The notes under the pieces: generated by a model
The model's input: only the letters and a program-made list of their open reading frames with translations
What the model was told of the DNA's origin: nothing
Database searches by the model: none
Shown: piece after piece, positions 16,111 to 25,331 of the stretch
Layout: every line of letters begins with the position of its first letter
How positions within the stretch are numbered: position 1 is the first letter of the stretch
From: Roseibium aggregatum IAM 12614
GTDB lineage: Bacteria > Pseudomonadota > Alphaproteobacteria > Rhizobiales > Stappiaceae
Assembly (NCBI RefSeq): GCF_000168975.1
Contig: NZ_AAUW01000029.1
Span: forward strand, 1 to 63,426
Direction of reading: 5' to 3'
Length of the DNA stretch: 63,426 nucleotides
Position numbers and translations under genes: made by a program

Positions 16111-16198
16111 TTGACCGAAAGGGCCGTCAGACTCTGGGGGCGTAATTATTCCGTTCCATGCTTTCTATCTATCGCGAACTCCTTTGGGCCGATCCGGC

Positions 16199-17257
16199 CT
16201 AAACGCCGATGGCGACCTCGTCTCTTGGCGCATCAAACGCCGATTTGTGTCTCAGGATGCTCCAAGCCATTCTGGCCAGCTTATTCGCCAGAGCGACCGC
16301 GAGCTTGTTTCGGTTCATCCTCTCCGCCGCTTTGGTCAACCACCCGCCGAAACTGAAATCCGGCCACCTGTTTGTTCTCATCAGAATGACCTTGGCGGCT
16401 TGGACGAAGAGCATTCGAAGGTATCGGCTGCCTCGTTTGGTGATACGTCCGAGGACCGTTCGCCCACCGGTACTGTATTGACGAGGCACTAGCCCAACCC
16501 AGGCCGCAAAGTCGCGACCTCGCTCAAATGCTTCACCTGTGCCGACAGCTGCAACCATAGCCGTCGAGATCATTGGGCCAATGCCGGGGATGGTCATGAC
16601 GTTGACGCAGTTCTCTTCGGTTCGGCTGATTTGTTCGATCTCCTTCGAAACCGTGTCGATCCGCTCGTCCAGCCATAGCCAATCGCCATAGAGCCCGATT
16701 AAAATCGTGCGCATGCGCGGTGAAATCTCGTCCTCGCGTTCCTTCAGGATCGCTTCGAAGGAGTTTTTCAGGGCGCGCAAACCCTTGCGCACCGTGATGC
16801 CCTGCTCGATCAAAAAGGCGCGGATCTGGTTGATCGTTGCCGTCCGGCGCGACACCAGACGCGAACGAACGCGATGGAGCGCCTGCAAGTCGAGCTGCTC
16901 CTGACTCTTCTCAGGAACGACGGTCAAGTTGGGACGCAATGCTGCTTCGGCAATCGCTTCCGCATCGTTGTAATCGTTCTTCTGCCCTTTGATGAAAGGC
17001 TTCACGTAGATCGCAGGAATGATCCGAGGTTCGAAGCCCATCTTACGCAGAGACCGGCTCACGAAATGGGCGCTCAGGCACGCCTCCATCCCGACGATAC
17101 ATCGCGGCAGCTTCTCGAATACCGCAATTAACGCCAGGCGTTTGATCTGCCTTCGCAAAACAAGCTGCCCGTCCGTATCGAAACCAACGACGTGAAACGT
17201 GTCTTTGCCAATATCGATGCCAATCGACATCAGCTCATCAAAGTCTGTCTTCGCCAT
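16199..17257 (-). CDS. IS110-family transposase, IS1111-like
   Basis: A 352-residue protein. The DEDD domain has SIGIDIGKDTFHVVGFD (Asp15), VGMEACLSAHF and QKNDYNDAEAIAEA. The Tnp20 domain has TIPGIGPMISTAMVAAVG and GRITKRGSRYLRMLFVQAAK. The length and the KGQKNDYNDAEAIAEA form match the IS1111 subgroup, whose elements carry short subterminal inverted repeats. A 7-base pair AAGGGCC (16119-16125) and GGCCCTT (17432-17438) flanks the gene and would give an element of about 1.3 kb, but this is weak. ATG at 17257 has GGAGAAG six bases upstream. It is intact and in tandem with the first IS110 gene. Confidence 0.9.
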   Translation of the reverse strand: MAKTDFDELMSIGIDIGKDTFHVVGFDTDGQLVLRRQIKRLALIAVFEKLPRCIVGMEACLSAHFVSRSLRKMGFEPRIIPAIYVKPFIKGQKNDYNDAEAIAEAALRPNLTVVPEKSQEQLDLQALHRVRSRLVSRRTATINQIRAFLIEQGITVRKGLRALKNSFEAILKEREDEISPRMRTILIGLYGDWLWLDERIDTVSKEIEQISRTEENCVNVMTIPGIGPMISTAMVAAVGTGEAFERGRDFAAWVGLVPRQYSTGGRTVLGRITKRGSRYLRMLFVQAAKVILMRTNRWPDFSFGGWLTKAAERMNRNKLAVALANKLARMAWSILRHKSAFDAPRDEVAIGV

Positions 17258-17482
17258 GCTACTTCTCCATCATGCAGAAATAGGCCAAGCCTAACCTGCT
17301 GGGTGAAGCAGCCGGTACATCCCATTAGCTGCCATCCAAAACCATCAAAAACGCTGCGGCGCAGATTACCCAAAGCGAACCTCCAAATGCGGGCGCTGAC
17401 AAAGCCCTATTGAACCCGTGCGTCCTTGGCGGGCCCTTCACAATTTACATTGTTTCGAGGCTGATGTTGTTGACATAAGTCT

Positions 17483-18049
17483 TCAACTCGAAGGGTCCGT
17501 AGCTGCTTGGACGATGTTCCGCACTTCGTCTTCAAAGCGAACAGAATTCTTGAAGTCGTCAGGCATCCGGTCATAGCCTCGTTCGGACACTATCTTGAAA
17601 ACGTCGTCTGGCATCGCATGGTGAAGCTGGTTCGCTGATTGTAGCCCCGAGACAAGGTGTAGGCATCCTTTCTGCCGTAAAGATAGCATCAGGTGATTGC
17701 TGAACGATCCCTTGATTGTTTTCGTGCCGGAGCGCGTCATTGCCCACAGCACGCACAACTCTTGAAGGTTCAGGGACAGGAAGGTTTCTTCGACCCGCTT
17801 TTTACGTTTCCGTGCGTAGTACAGACGTAGGGCCAGCCGCCATCCCTTTGATAACAATTCAACGACCAGGATGGCCGCGGACAGGAAGAGTATGATGACA
17901 AAGAAACTCTCATACTCGGTTGTGAAGGCTGGGCGGGTCAACCCAAGCCGATCAAACGGAGCAAAGAGCAAGGCGGCGCTAAATATGAAGACCGCAAGAG
18001 CGGCCTTCGGGGATTTCAAAGGTGCAAGGAGAGCGGAAAGATCGGGCAC
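17483..18049 (-). CDS. SieB-like membrane protein (superinfection exclusion family)
   Basis: A 188-residue protein with two N-terminal membrane spans (about residues 13-33 and 47-67) and a cytosolic C-terminal domain. The pattern LKSPKAALAVFIFSAALLFAPFDRLGL, followed by a second span, VELLSKGWRL and basic residues, matches the SieB family. SieB in lambdoid phages blocks superinfection by heterologous phages at the membrane. The GTG start at 18049 overlaps the stop of the DUF4365 gene by one base (TAGTG), so the two form one operon. It probably acts as the membrane effector of a two-gene defence module (inference). Confidence 0.65.
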   Translation of the reverse strand: MPDLSALLAPLKSPKAALAVFIFSAALLFAPFDRLGLTRPAFTTEYESFFVIILFLSAAILVVELLSKGWRLALRLYYARKRKKRVEETFLSLNLQELCVLWAMTRSGTKTIKGSFSNHLMLSLRQKGCLHLVSGLQSANQLHHAMPDDVFKIVSERGYDRMPDDFKNSVRFEDEVRNIVQAATDPSS

Positions 18050-19086
18050 TAATTTTCCGCTCCTACTTTTTCCACACTGTCGGCAATTGGAATGGCGCCT
18101 TGCGAACTCTGCGGGACCGGATTGGGGCGCAAGATTCGCGCAATCTCGGCGACTCTACCGAAACGCGGGAACATCGACATTTCTACGATTTCAATGAAAG
18201 CCTCTTGTGCCACTCGACTTCGGCTTTCCAGCAGGAGGCCCTGCTCGACCAAATCATCCTCTCTCCTTGAAATTAGGTCCTTCAAAGCGGTGCCACGCCG
18301 CGAAAGTGGTACGATAAACTCTGGCACCATTTCCCGAAGCTCAAGGTCAATAAGCAAGTCAGAATAGTTGGCGTGAACCAAGTTCTGACTGACGAGGAAG
18401 CGGATATACGATTCGAGAAAATCGTATTCCGAATGCCCCAATCCTACGCCAAACTCGGACTCTGCTGCTGCAAGTTTATGCTCGGCAATCTTCAAGGCGA
18501 GGTCCATACCAAAGTAAAGGCTCCGGCATATGTTCGTCATGCCGAGGCAGAAAAGATCAAAAAACGATAAATCGAAACCTGCGTTCCGGGTTGACTGGGT
18601 CAGCATGTATTCGAGCAAAGCGGAGATGTCTTTAACATACTCCGTCTGGGTCAAACCGGCATTCTTGAAGAGATCGTCCACTTGGGCAGTCATGAAGTTG
18701 TTTGACTTTGGTATGACGATCTTGTTCCCAAGGGCTTTGCCTGTTCGAAACTCCTGACGAGCATCCGTCCAGAACGTTTCCTTGCGATCAGGATGGTGAA
18801 GGATGAGGAGCACGGGCACGGGATAGTGTTCCCAATACTTCTGATGTTTCTCGTTTGCGGTGTAGGACACGGTGTAGTCAGTTTCGCCAAGGAAATACGA
18901 CTGTCCTGATTTGACTTGAACACCAACCATCATGCCGGTCGGTTCGCTGTTCTCGTCGAGGAACTCGATGTGCCCGTCGATACCAAAATCTCCGGTCGAA
19001 GTTTCTCGCCAGATCAGTTCAAGGTCGGCCAACTTAGCCTGAACAGCGGCGATGCCCTTTCGTTCGGTCGAGTAATTCCCTGGCAT
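18049..19086 (-). CDS. DUF4365 domain protein, putative restriction-like nuclease
   Basis: A 345-residue protein whose N-terminal 150 residues match DUF4365: KGIAAVQAKLADLELIWRE, then TGDFGIDGHIEF (Asp37, Glu41) and VGVQVKSGQSYF (Gln57, Lys59). This D...QxK layout resembles PD-(D/E)XK nucleases. DUF4365 proteins are common in defence islands (family knowledge). The C-terminal 190 residues are helical and unrecognised. It heads a two-gene operon with the SieB-like gene. It probably detects or cuts foreign nucleic acid while the membrane partner acts as effector; this is inference. Confidence 0.75.
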   Translation of the reverse strand: MPGNYSTERKGIAAVQAKLADLELIWRETSTGDFGIDGHIEFLDENSEPTGMMVGVQVKSGQSYFLGETDYTVSYTANEKHQKYWEHYPVPVLLILHHPDRKETFWTDARQEFRTGKALGNKIVIPKSNNFMTAQVDDLFKNAGLTQTEYVKDISALLEYMLTQSTRNAGFDLSFFDLFCLGMTNICRSLYFGMDLALKIAEHKLAAAESEFGVGLGHSEYDFLESYIRFLVSQNLVHANYSDLLIDLELREMVPEFIVPLSRRGTALKDLISRREDDLVEQGLLLESRSRVAQEAFIEIVEMSMFPRFGRVAEIARILRPNPVPQSSQGAIPIADSVEKVGAEN

Positions 19087-19846
19087 GGTTCATGTGTCCA
19101 GTGTTTGCTGGCCTTTCACAATGATCACCGTTTCGAGGGTGTAGGTGATGGTGCGGCGCAGGAGGTCGAAAGTGTAGGATCTGCCCAGTTTTGCAGCCGT
19201 GATTCTACTAAGGTTTTGGGTAGCATTACACACTGCCAAATTGGATGTGATAGCATTCATCGAAATTCACTTTTTACTTACATCACACGAGCTTACGCTG
19301 AAAGGAAATTGATTGGAATAGCTCTGGCTGGGATGGGGCGGCCGATCTTTGAAGGTTAAGCATCGTGTTTTGTTATCGCAGCGAAGTTCTGCTTCCCGCT
19401 CACCCGTTGAACATGGGCAAAGAACACTCTGGTTGCTCTGAATGTCAGCTTCTGCAAAGGGCACCCTGCGATTTCGCGTCCGTAGAGAATGTCCGGAATC
19501 CACCCTTTCAGGGTATTCGATCAGTATGCAGCGAATGGCAGCTCTTCAGGCCGAGCTGAAATCCTGTGAACGTCCTACTTGGGGACGCAAAGCTGTCGAG
19601 CCCCTCCCGAGGCAACCCCGAGGCACGCTCTCTCACCTCGTTCCCGGAACGCCTGATTGGCTCGCCTCGCGAAAGCCGAAATGCTGCCTCTATAGTGACT
19701 GCCCCCACCATCCAATTGGACTCTGAAAATTGTCAAATTGGATATGTTGGCCAGACCAATTCCTTTCTAGCGTTCACGCAACAGCCGACTGTTCTCCTGA
19801 TGCTCCTGGATCCTTCAGGCAGCGCCCCCTTTTCAATGGACCGAAC
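19087..19846. other. gene-free boundary region of the island
   Basis: About 760 bases with no credible gene. Short open frames on both strands lack ribosome sites and recognisable products. It marks the change from the mobile island to GC-rich core-type genes. No tRNA or long direct repeat was recognised. Confidence 0.45.
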
Positions 19847-21043
19847 ATGCAAGTGCTTGACCGCGTTGAACTCTACCTTGTGAAAACACCCCTGCCCGCA
19901 CCACATGCGCCCTCGTGGATACCTGGAACGATCCGGACCCATGTCTCCATGTGCATCGTCCGGTTCATCACCGATGACGGTGTTGAAGGATGGAGCGGGT
20001 TTCCGGCCGCGGGGCGCGAGCGCGCCGGGCTGGGGGACCTCTTGGCGGGTCTGTTTCTCGGCCAGGAAGCAGGCGATATCGATAAGCTTTCCGAGCGCAT
20101 CCAGATCATGGCGGCGGGCGGCAATTTCAACTGGTGGCTTGAGCCTGCCTTCTGGGACATCAAGGCCAAGAGTGCGGGCCTGCCGCTTTACAAGTTGCTT
20201 GGCGGAACGGATGACCGCATCAGGCTTTATGCCTCATCCGGCGAGCTTCGGGACCCGGGCGCGCGGCGCGAGGAAGCCGAAGCCCGGCTTGCCGAAGGGT
20301 TCGACACGATGAAAATTCGTGTCCATGACTTCGATGAGGCCGTTGATATCGACCATATTTCCGATATCGCCCGTCATATGCAGGGACGGATGAGGATTTC
20401 GGTCGACTGCAATCAGGCCTTCCGCCTGACCCAGAACGGCGATGCGCCGCTCTGGTCGCTGGACAGGGCCAAACGCTTTGTCGATGCCGCCGCGGATGTC
20501 GGCCTTGCCTGGGTGGAAGAACCGCTGTTTGGCGAATGGCACGAGGAAATCGCCAGACTGACCACCTATTCGCGCGTTCCTGTCGCCGGTGGCGAACTTC
20601 ATGTCATGGGCTACAGGGAACTGGCGCGGATGATGAAGATGGGGTGCTACAATATCTTCCAGCCCGATGCCATGTGGGCCGGCGGGATTACCCAGTGCCT
20701 CAAGGTGGCCGCGCTGTGCTGGCAAGAAGGTATCAGGTTCACGCCGCATTGCTGGTCGAACGGCTTCGGTTTCATCGCAAATGCGCATGTCTTTGCCGCC
20801 AGCGGCTTTGCCGGTGAGGAGCTGTTTGAATATCCGCTCTCACCGCCGGGCTGGACACCGGAAGGCCGCGACCAGATCTTCTCAGAGCCATTCCTGCACG
20901 AAAACGGCTGGTTCGCCATGCCGCAGACACCTGGCCTCGGCTTCGAGATCAATCAGGAAACCCTCGAGAAACACGGGCAGTGCTTCTTCAGGGCCAGCCG
21001 CAACTCAACGCACTGGATGCCTGAAGCACTGCCTGCTCCTTAA
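19847..21043 (+). CDS. mandelate racemase/muconate lactonizing-type enolase-superfamily enzyme
   Basis: A 398-residue protein. ATG at 19847 (MQVLDRVELYLVKTPLP) is the family-typical start; an upstream extension in frame is not family-like. The N-terminal capping domain is followed by the barrel with TMKIRV (K-x-R instead of the commoner K-x-K), metal ligands Asp187 (VDCNQ), Glu224 (WVEEPL) and Glu250 (GGELH), and His301 (TPHCWSNG). Members abstract a proton alpha to a carboxylate, usually in acid-sugar dehydration or racemisation. The exact substrate is not readable. It stands alone, with no transporter or dehydrogenase next to it. Confidence 0.85.
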   Translation: MQVLDRVELYLVKTPLPAPHAPSWIPGTIRTHVSMCIVRFITDDGVEGWSGFPAAGRERAGLGDLLAGLFLGQEAGDIDKLSERIQIMAAGGNFNWWLEPAFWDIKAKSAGLPLYKLLGGTDDRIRLYASSGELRDPGARREEAEARLAEGFDTMKIRVHDFDEAVDIDHISDIARHMQGRMRISVDCNQAFRLTQNGDAPLWSLDRAKRFVDAAADVGLAWVEEPLFGEWHEEIARLTTYSRVPVAGGELHVMGYRELARMMKMGCYNIFQPDAMWAGGITQCLKVAALCWQEGIRFTPHCWSNGFGFIANAHVFAASGFAGEELFEYPLSPPGWTPEGRDQIFSEPFLHENGWFAMPQTPGLGFEINQETLEKHGQCFFRASRNSTHWMPEALPAP

Positions 21044-21392
21044 AGGTCTCCCCCACGTCTGGCGTGCGCCGTTCACGCGATCTTCGCCCCGAAGGCACAG
21101 GACAGGTTTCTGCCATCCCGGTGTTGGAAACCTCCTGCGCCGAAGCTTCAAGCCGAACCGTGCGTCTTTGCATGTCATGTCCTGAGGCGCTCATGAAAAA
21201 GAAGCACCGCACGGCAGGTGCTGGAGCGCGCCTGTCAATCTGCACAATGGACCGGCGTGCAGGCATGAAGTAACAATTCTGGGTAGAGTTTGCCGATAGC
21301 CCCGGTCCTTGCCTCAGTCACCAAGGTCGATCCTTGACGCCGGGCGGGAACGCGGGGCCCCTTGGCAACCTGTGCCTGTCATGCGGGGAACG
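21044..21392. other. intergenic spacer before the phospholipase D pseudogene
   Basis: No gene or clear terminator hairpin was recognised here. GGGGA near 21385 serves as the ribosome site for the next gene. Confidence 0.4.
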
Positions 21393-22918
21393 ATGCGAAG
21401 CTGGGCCTGCCTTCGCTGTCTTGCAACGCTGCTTCTGGCAGCCTGTTCGACGTTGAACACGGACTATCCGCGCGTCGAGACGACCGCCTTTACGGCCTAT
21501 CGCAGCACCTATCTGGGCCGCCTTTTCCGGACAGCCGAAAAAAGTCATCCGGGCAAATCCGATGTCTCGCTTGTCACGACAGGGCGCAACGCGTTCGCCA
21601 TCAGGGTAGCGATGACAGAGCTCGCCGAGCACAGCCTCGATCTGCAATACTACATCTGAGACGCGGACCAGAGCGGACGCATCCTCACGCAGGCCCCGTT
21701 ACGCAGCGCGGATCGCGGTGCGCGCGTGCGCCTTCTCATTGACGATATCAACGTCAACGGACGCGATGAAAACCTCGCAAGTCTGGATGCCCATCCGAAC
21801 ATCGAGATCCGGTTGTTCAACCCCTTCGTGAACCGGTCCTCACGGGTCTTCAATCTGATCGGTGACTTCGACCGCCTGAACCACCGCATGCACAACAAGC
21901 TGATGATCGCCGACAACGCGGTTGCGCTTCTCGGCGGGCGCAATATCGGCGACCACTATTTCGAAGTCTCCGAGGACTCCAACTATCGCGACCTGGACAT
22001 CGCGGCGGTCGGCCCGGTGGTGCGGGATGCCTCGAGCGTCTTCGACTATTTCTGGAACAAGGACTGGTCGGTGCCTGTCGGGGCCAGCGTCGACCGGACC
22101 TTTGGCGAAACCGACCTGGAAGTGGCCCGGGTGAAACTGGAAGAGACCATCGATACCGAAGGATATCCCTATCCTTTCCGCCAGAGGGTCACTGCCGTCC
22201 GCCAGTCGATGTCGGCGCTCACAAGGCAACTGGTCTGGGCACCGGCCTTTGTCGTCTGGGACGATCCGGCCGATTTCATCGCGGGAAAAGCGGCGGCAAG
22301 ATCCTCAAGGCACTTGCCGGCAAGGTGGACGGGCTTAAACGCGAACTCCTGATGGAAAACGCCTATTTCGTTCCGACACAGGCAGGTGCGGACAAGCTGA
22401 AGGAGCTCACGGCGCGCGGCGTGAAGGTCCGTGTTCTCACCAACTCGCGCAGCTCAAACGACGTGATCGCCGTTCACGCCGGCTATTCGAAATACCGCGT
22501 GGAACGTCTGGAAGCCGGTGTCGAGTTGCACGAAGTCAGGGCGGATTCCGCCAGGGTCCAGCAAACGCTCTTTTCAACGGACTCGAAGGCCGGACTGCAT
22601 ACCAAGGCCGCGGTGTTTGACGGCGCGGCGATTTTCGTCGGCAGTTTCAATCTGGATCCGCGGTCTGCCAACCTCAACCCGGAAATCGGCCTCTACGTGG
22701 AAAGCCCCGAACTTGCCCGCCGGCTGACAGCCTTCCTGAACGAAGGCGTTTCGCTCAAAAACAGCTACGGGCTCGAACTGGACGACAACGGCAGTATCCT
22801 CTGGAAGAGCGAAGAGAATGGCGAGATCGTGACCTTCACTTCGGATCCGGGATCGACATTGGGTCAGCGCTTTACCACCGGCATCATCGCAACACTCCCT
22901 GTCGAAGGGCAGTTGTGA
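21393..22918 (+). pseudogene. phospholipase D / cardiolipin synthase-like lipoprotein, broken
   Basis: The coding capacity is about 508 residues of a two-HKD-motif protein (YmdC/ClsC-like). The start at 21393 has GGGGA five bases upstream and a lipobox (ATLLLAACS). A TGA at 21657-21659 interrupts LDLQYYI-stop-DADQSGR, exactly where relatives have Trp (TGG to TGA). The frame then continues through HNKLMIADNAVALLGGRN (first HKD) to about 22290. There it shifts to the frame reading GGKILKALAGKVDGLKRELL, with the second motif LHTKAAVFDGAAIFVGSFN. Two lesions indicate a pseudogene; residual function would need both readthrough and frameshifting. Confidence 0.85.
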
Positions 22919-22997
22919 CCGGTCTTGCCGGGGTGTTGAGTTCCCTGCCTGTGCTCGATGCTGCGCCGGCACAGGCTGCAAACCGTGCACACGGCAT

Positions 22998-23330
22998 ATG
23001 GTGCATGCAAAGACATCCAGTCGGCACACGCTATTGACCTTGTGTTATTCCAAGGGATCGAATAAGCGCCAATCAAACAACATCGGGAATGCACCATTGA
23101 GCGAACTGACCGTAGCGGATGCAACAAACCGCGTTTATGAATCCCTTCAGGCGGACAATGAAGACATTGATCTGCACATCGCAGCCCTGAAGGCCGCGTT
23201 GAAACGTGAGGGTCTGAAAGAAGCTGTCTTTGATCCGAACAAGCTCGTCCAGAACAACCGGTCCGGCCGAAAGCTGCTGCAGGCCTATTTCCGCCAGCGC
23301 GGCGTGAAGGTCACATTCGCAGCTTCGTAA
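22998..23330 (+). CDS. small conserved-type hypothetical protein
   Basis: Up to 110 residues; the credible part is the last 77 (SELTVADATNRVYESLQADN onward), highly charged and helical. It ends with LVQNNRSGRKLLQAYFRQRG, a basic strand-helix pattern. No domain is recognised. The ATG at 22998 has no good ribosome site. A TTG at 23097 with GGGA upstream may be the real start, giving about 78 residues. It is soluble, with no signal peptide. It is convergent with the membrane-protein gene at 23415. Confidence 0.5.
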   Translation: MVHAKTSSRHTLLTLCYSKGSNKRQSNNIGNAPLSELTVADATNRVYESLQADNEDIDLHIAALKAALKREGLKEAVFDPNKLVQNNRSGRKLLQAYFRQRGVKVTFAAS

Positions 23331-23414
23331 TCCGAAGCTGCCCTGCCTCCCCGTTTGCCGAGTCTTATCCTGCTGGTGACAGAGCCGTGTGGCGTCTCCG
23401 GCCGGGTTCCGAAG

Positions 23415-23882
23415 TCACTCGAAAACGGTGCTGCTCTTTTCCAGTTTTTTGAGGTGAGCCTTCTCGGCGTGCCGAGCGCTGCTCCTGAACACGTAGCGCT
23501 TGGCAACCCAGGAGACCGCGAACATGAAGATCAACAACGGCACGATGATCATCATCAACGAGGAGAGCTGTAGGCCGGACTCGCTTTGCGACAACTGGCT
23601 CCAGAGAAACACCCCGCCAATGAACACGGAAATAACGGTTTCCACGAGCGTCATCTGAAAGGACGCCCTCCAGGCGAAACCGCTGTCCGGGGTGGCTTCA
23701 TATCTCTTGAAGAACTGTCGCCCTGCGTCCGTCGCAGCTCCCATGACTGCAGCAATCTGGTTCACCGAACCACTCACAGTAATTCCGGTAAGAGTCTCCA
23801 GAAGAGCAGTTACGATCGCCAATGCGATCAACAATCCGGTGAATACGAGCCCAAATCTGACCAATCCAACTTTTTTCTGCAC
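23415..23882 (-). CDS. ABZJ_00895-type four-span membrane protein
   Basis: About 155 residues from a GTG at 23882 that has GGGGG six bases upstream; a longer frame opens at 23969 but begins with an unlikely Arg/Pro-rich segment. Four hydrophobic spans are visible. The central loop reads VNQIAAVMGAATDAGRQFFKRY, followed by FAWRASFQMTLVETVIS. That matches the small membrane-protein family named after Acinetobacter ABZJ_00895. Its function is unknown. Confidence 0.6.
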   Translation of the reverse strand: MQKKVGLVRFGLVFTGLLIALAIVTALLETLTGITVSGSVNQIAAVMGAATDAGRQFFKRYEATPDSGFAWRASFQMTLVETVISVFIGGVFLWSQLSQSESGLQLSSLMMIIVPLLIFMFAVSWVAKRYVFRSSARHAEKAHLKKLEKSSTVFE

Positions 23883-24227
23883 AACAGCCCCCAAGAGACA
23901 CAAACATTTTCTGGCAGGCACAAAGGCAAGCGCACTGGCCCGACCGGTCGGGGCACGGCAAGCTCGCACGGAATGTCCTGCGACAACCAGCAGGCTTATA
24001 GAAGCTAAATCTTAAGTTGTAATTTCAAAGGTCGCTTGCATTGATGACAACGCCACGAACAAACGCTTCAAAACGCCCCTAAAATATGTTCATTTTGCCT
24101 CGATCTTGAGGCCTTATTTCAGCCCAACAAATACTGATGACTGAATGAAATCAAAGAACAATAATCATCTTATACTCAGGGCTGTATTTCCTTTTCGTTT
24201 TCACCGTCGAACCCGAAAGAGGTTTGG
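23883..24227. other. divergent intergenic region upstream of galE
   Basis: This region holds the promoters for the leftward membrane-protein gene and for rightward galE. It becomes AT-rich from about 24010 to 24200. No operator-like repeat was recognised. Confidence 0.4.
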
Positions 24228-25256
24228 ATGACTGTACTCATTACCGGCGGCGCCGGTTATATCGGCTCGCACTGCTGCGTGGCCTTTCTTCAGGCCGGGC
24301 ATGACATCGTCGTGGTGGACAATCTGTCCAACGCGAGCCAGGTCAGTCTCGAGCGGGTAGCGGCCATCACCGGTGCGAAGGTGTCTCTGGAAACAGCCGA
24401 TATCCGGGACCAGTCGCGGATGGAGGAGATCCTCAAGAAGTACCGCTGCACGGCGGTCGTGCATTTTGCCGGCCTGAAGGCGGTCGGCGAATCCACCAGG
24501 ATCCCCCTCGCCTATTACGACAACAACGTCGTGGGCACCCACCGCCTGCTGTCGGCCATGGCCAATTGCGGCGTGAAGCAGATGATCTTCTCGTCCTCGG
24601 CGACCGTCTACGGCGACCCGCAATTCCTGCCTCTGACCGAGGATCACCCGACAAGCGCCGTCAACCCTTACGGCCGCACCAAGCTGATGATCGAGGAAAT
24701 GCTGCGCGACGTTGCTGCCAGCGATCCCTCCTGGCGCTTCGGCATCCTGCGCTATTTCAACCCGGTCGGGGCGCATGAAAGCGGGCTGGTGGGCGAAGAT
24801 CCGCAAGGCATCCCGAACAATCTCATGCCCTTCATCACCCAGGTTGCCGACGGCCGCCGGGAAGAGCTTTCCGTCTTCGGCAATGACTACGACACACCGG
24901 ACGGAACCGGTATTCGCGACTATATCCACGTCATCGATCTGGTCGAAGGCCATCTGAGGGCCCATGAAGTGCTCGGATCAGGCGCCGCCCCGTCGAATTG
25001 CTTTGCGGTCAACCTTGGCACCGGCAACGGCTACAGCGTGCTGGAGATGGTCAAGGCGTTCGAGCGGGCCTCCAACAGACAGATCCGCTACTCCATCGCA
25101 CCTCGCCGCGAAGGCGATGTGGCACAGTGTTACGCAAATACGGAATTTGCGGAAAAACTACTCAACTGGAAAGCAGAGCGCGGCCTTGAGGACATGTGCC
25201 GCGACACCTGGAACTGGGTCTGCAAAAATCCGCGCGGCTACGAAACCGTCGCCTGA
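24228..25256 (+). CDS. galE: UDP-glucose 4-epimerase GalE
   Basis: A 342-residue short-chain dehydrogenase-fold enzyme that interconverts UDP-glucose and UDP-galactose. The NAD-binding motif is TGGAGYIGSH at the N-terminus; the catalytic pair is Tyr148-x-x-x-Lys152 in NPYGRTK, with SSSATVYG supplying the Ser. RYFNPVGAHESG and DGTGIRDYIHV are GalE signatures. It is monocistronic and ends at a strong hairpin. It probably supplies UDP-galactose to the neighbouring polysaccharide locus. Confidence 0.97.
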   Translation: MTVLITGGAGYIGSHCCVAFLQAGHDIVVVDNLSNASQVSLERVAAITGAKVSLETADIRDQSRMEEILKKYRCTAVVHFAGLKAVGESTRIPLAYYDNNVVGTHRLLSAMANCGVKQMIFSSSATVYGDPQFLPLTEDHPTSAVNPYGRTKLMIEEMLRDVAASDPSWRFGILRYFNPVGAHESGLVGEDPQGIPNNLMPFITQVADGRREELSVFGNDYDTPDGTGIRDYIHVIDLVEGHLRAHEVLGSGAAPSNCFAVNLGTGNGYSVLEMVKAFERASNRQIRYSIAPRREGDVAQCYANTEFAEKLLNWKAERGLEDMCRDTWNWVCKNPRGYETVA

Positions 25257-25279
25257 CCAAATCTGACGCCTTACAAGTT

Positions 25280-25307
25280 TGAGCCGGCAAGCACTCTTGC
25301 CGGCTCA
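25280..25307. terminator. bidirectional hairpin between galE and the GH16 gene
   Basis: TGAGCCGGCAAG (25280-25291) and CTTGCCGGCTCA (25296-25307) form a 12-bp perfect stem with a 4-base loop. It lies between two convergent genes. Short T/A runs flank it on both sides, so it can terminate transcription from galE and from the leftward operon. Confidence 0.85.
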
Positions 25308-25331
25308 ATTCATGGCAGACGCCACCGGTTT

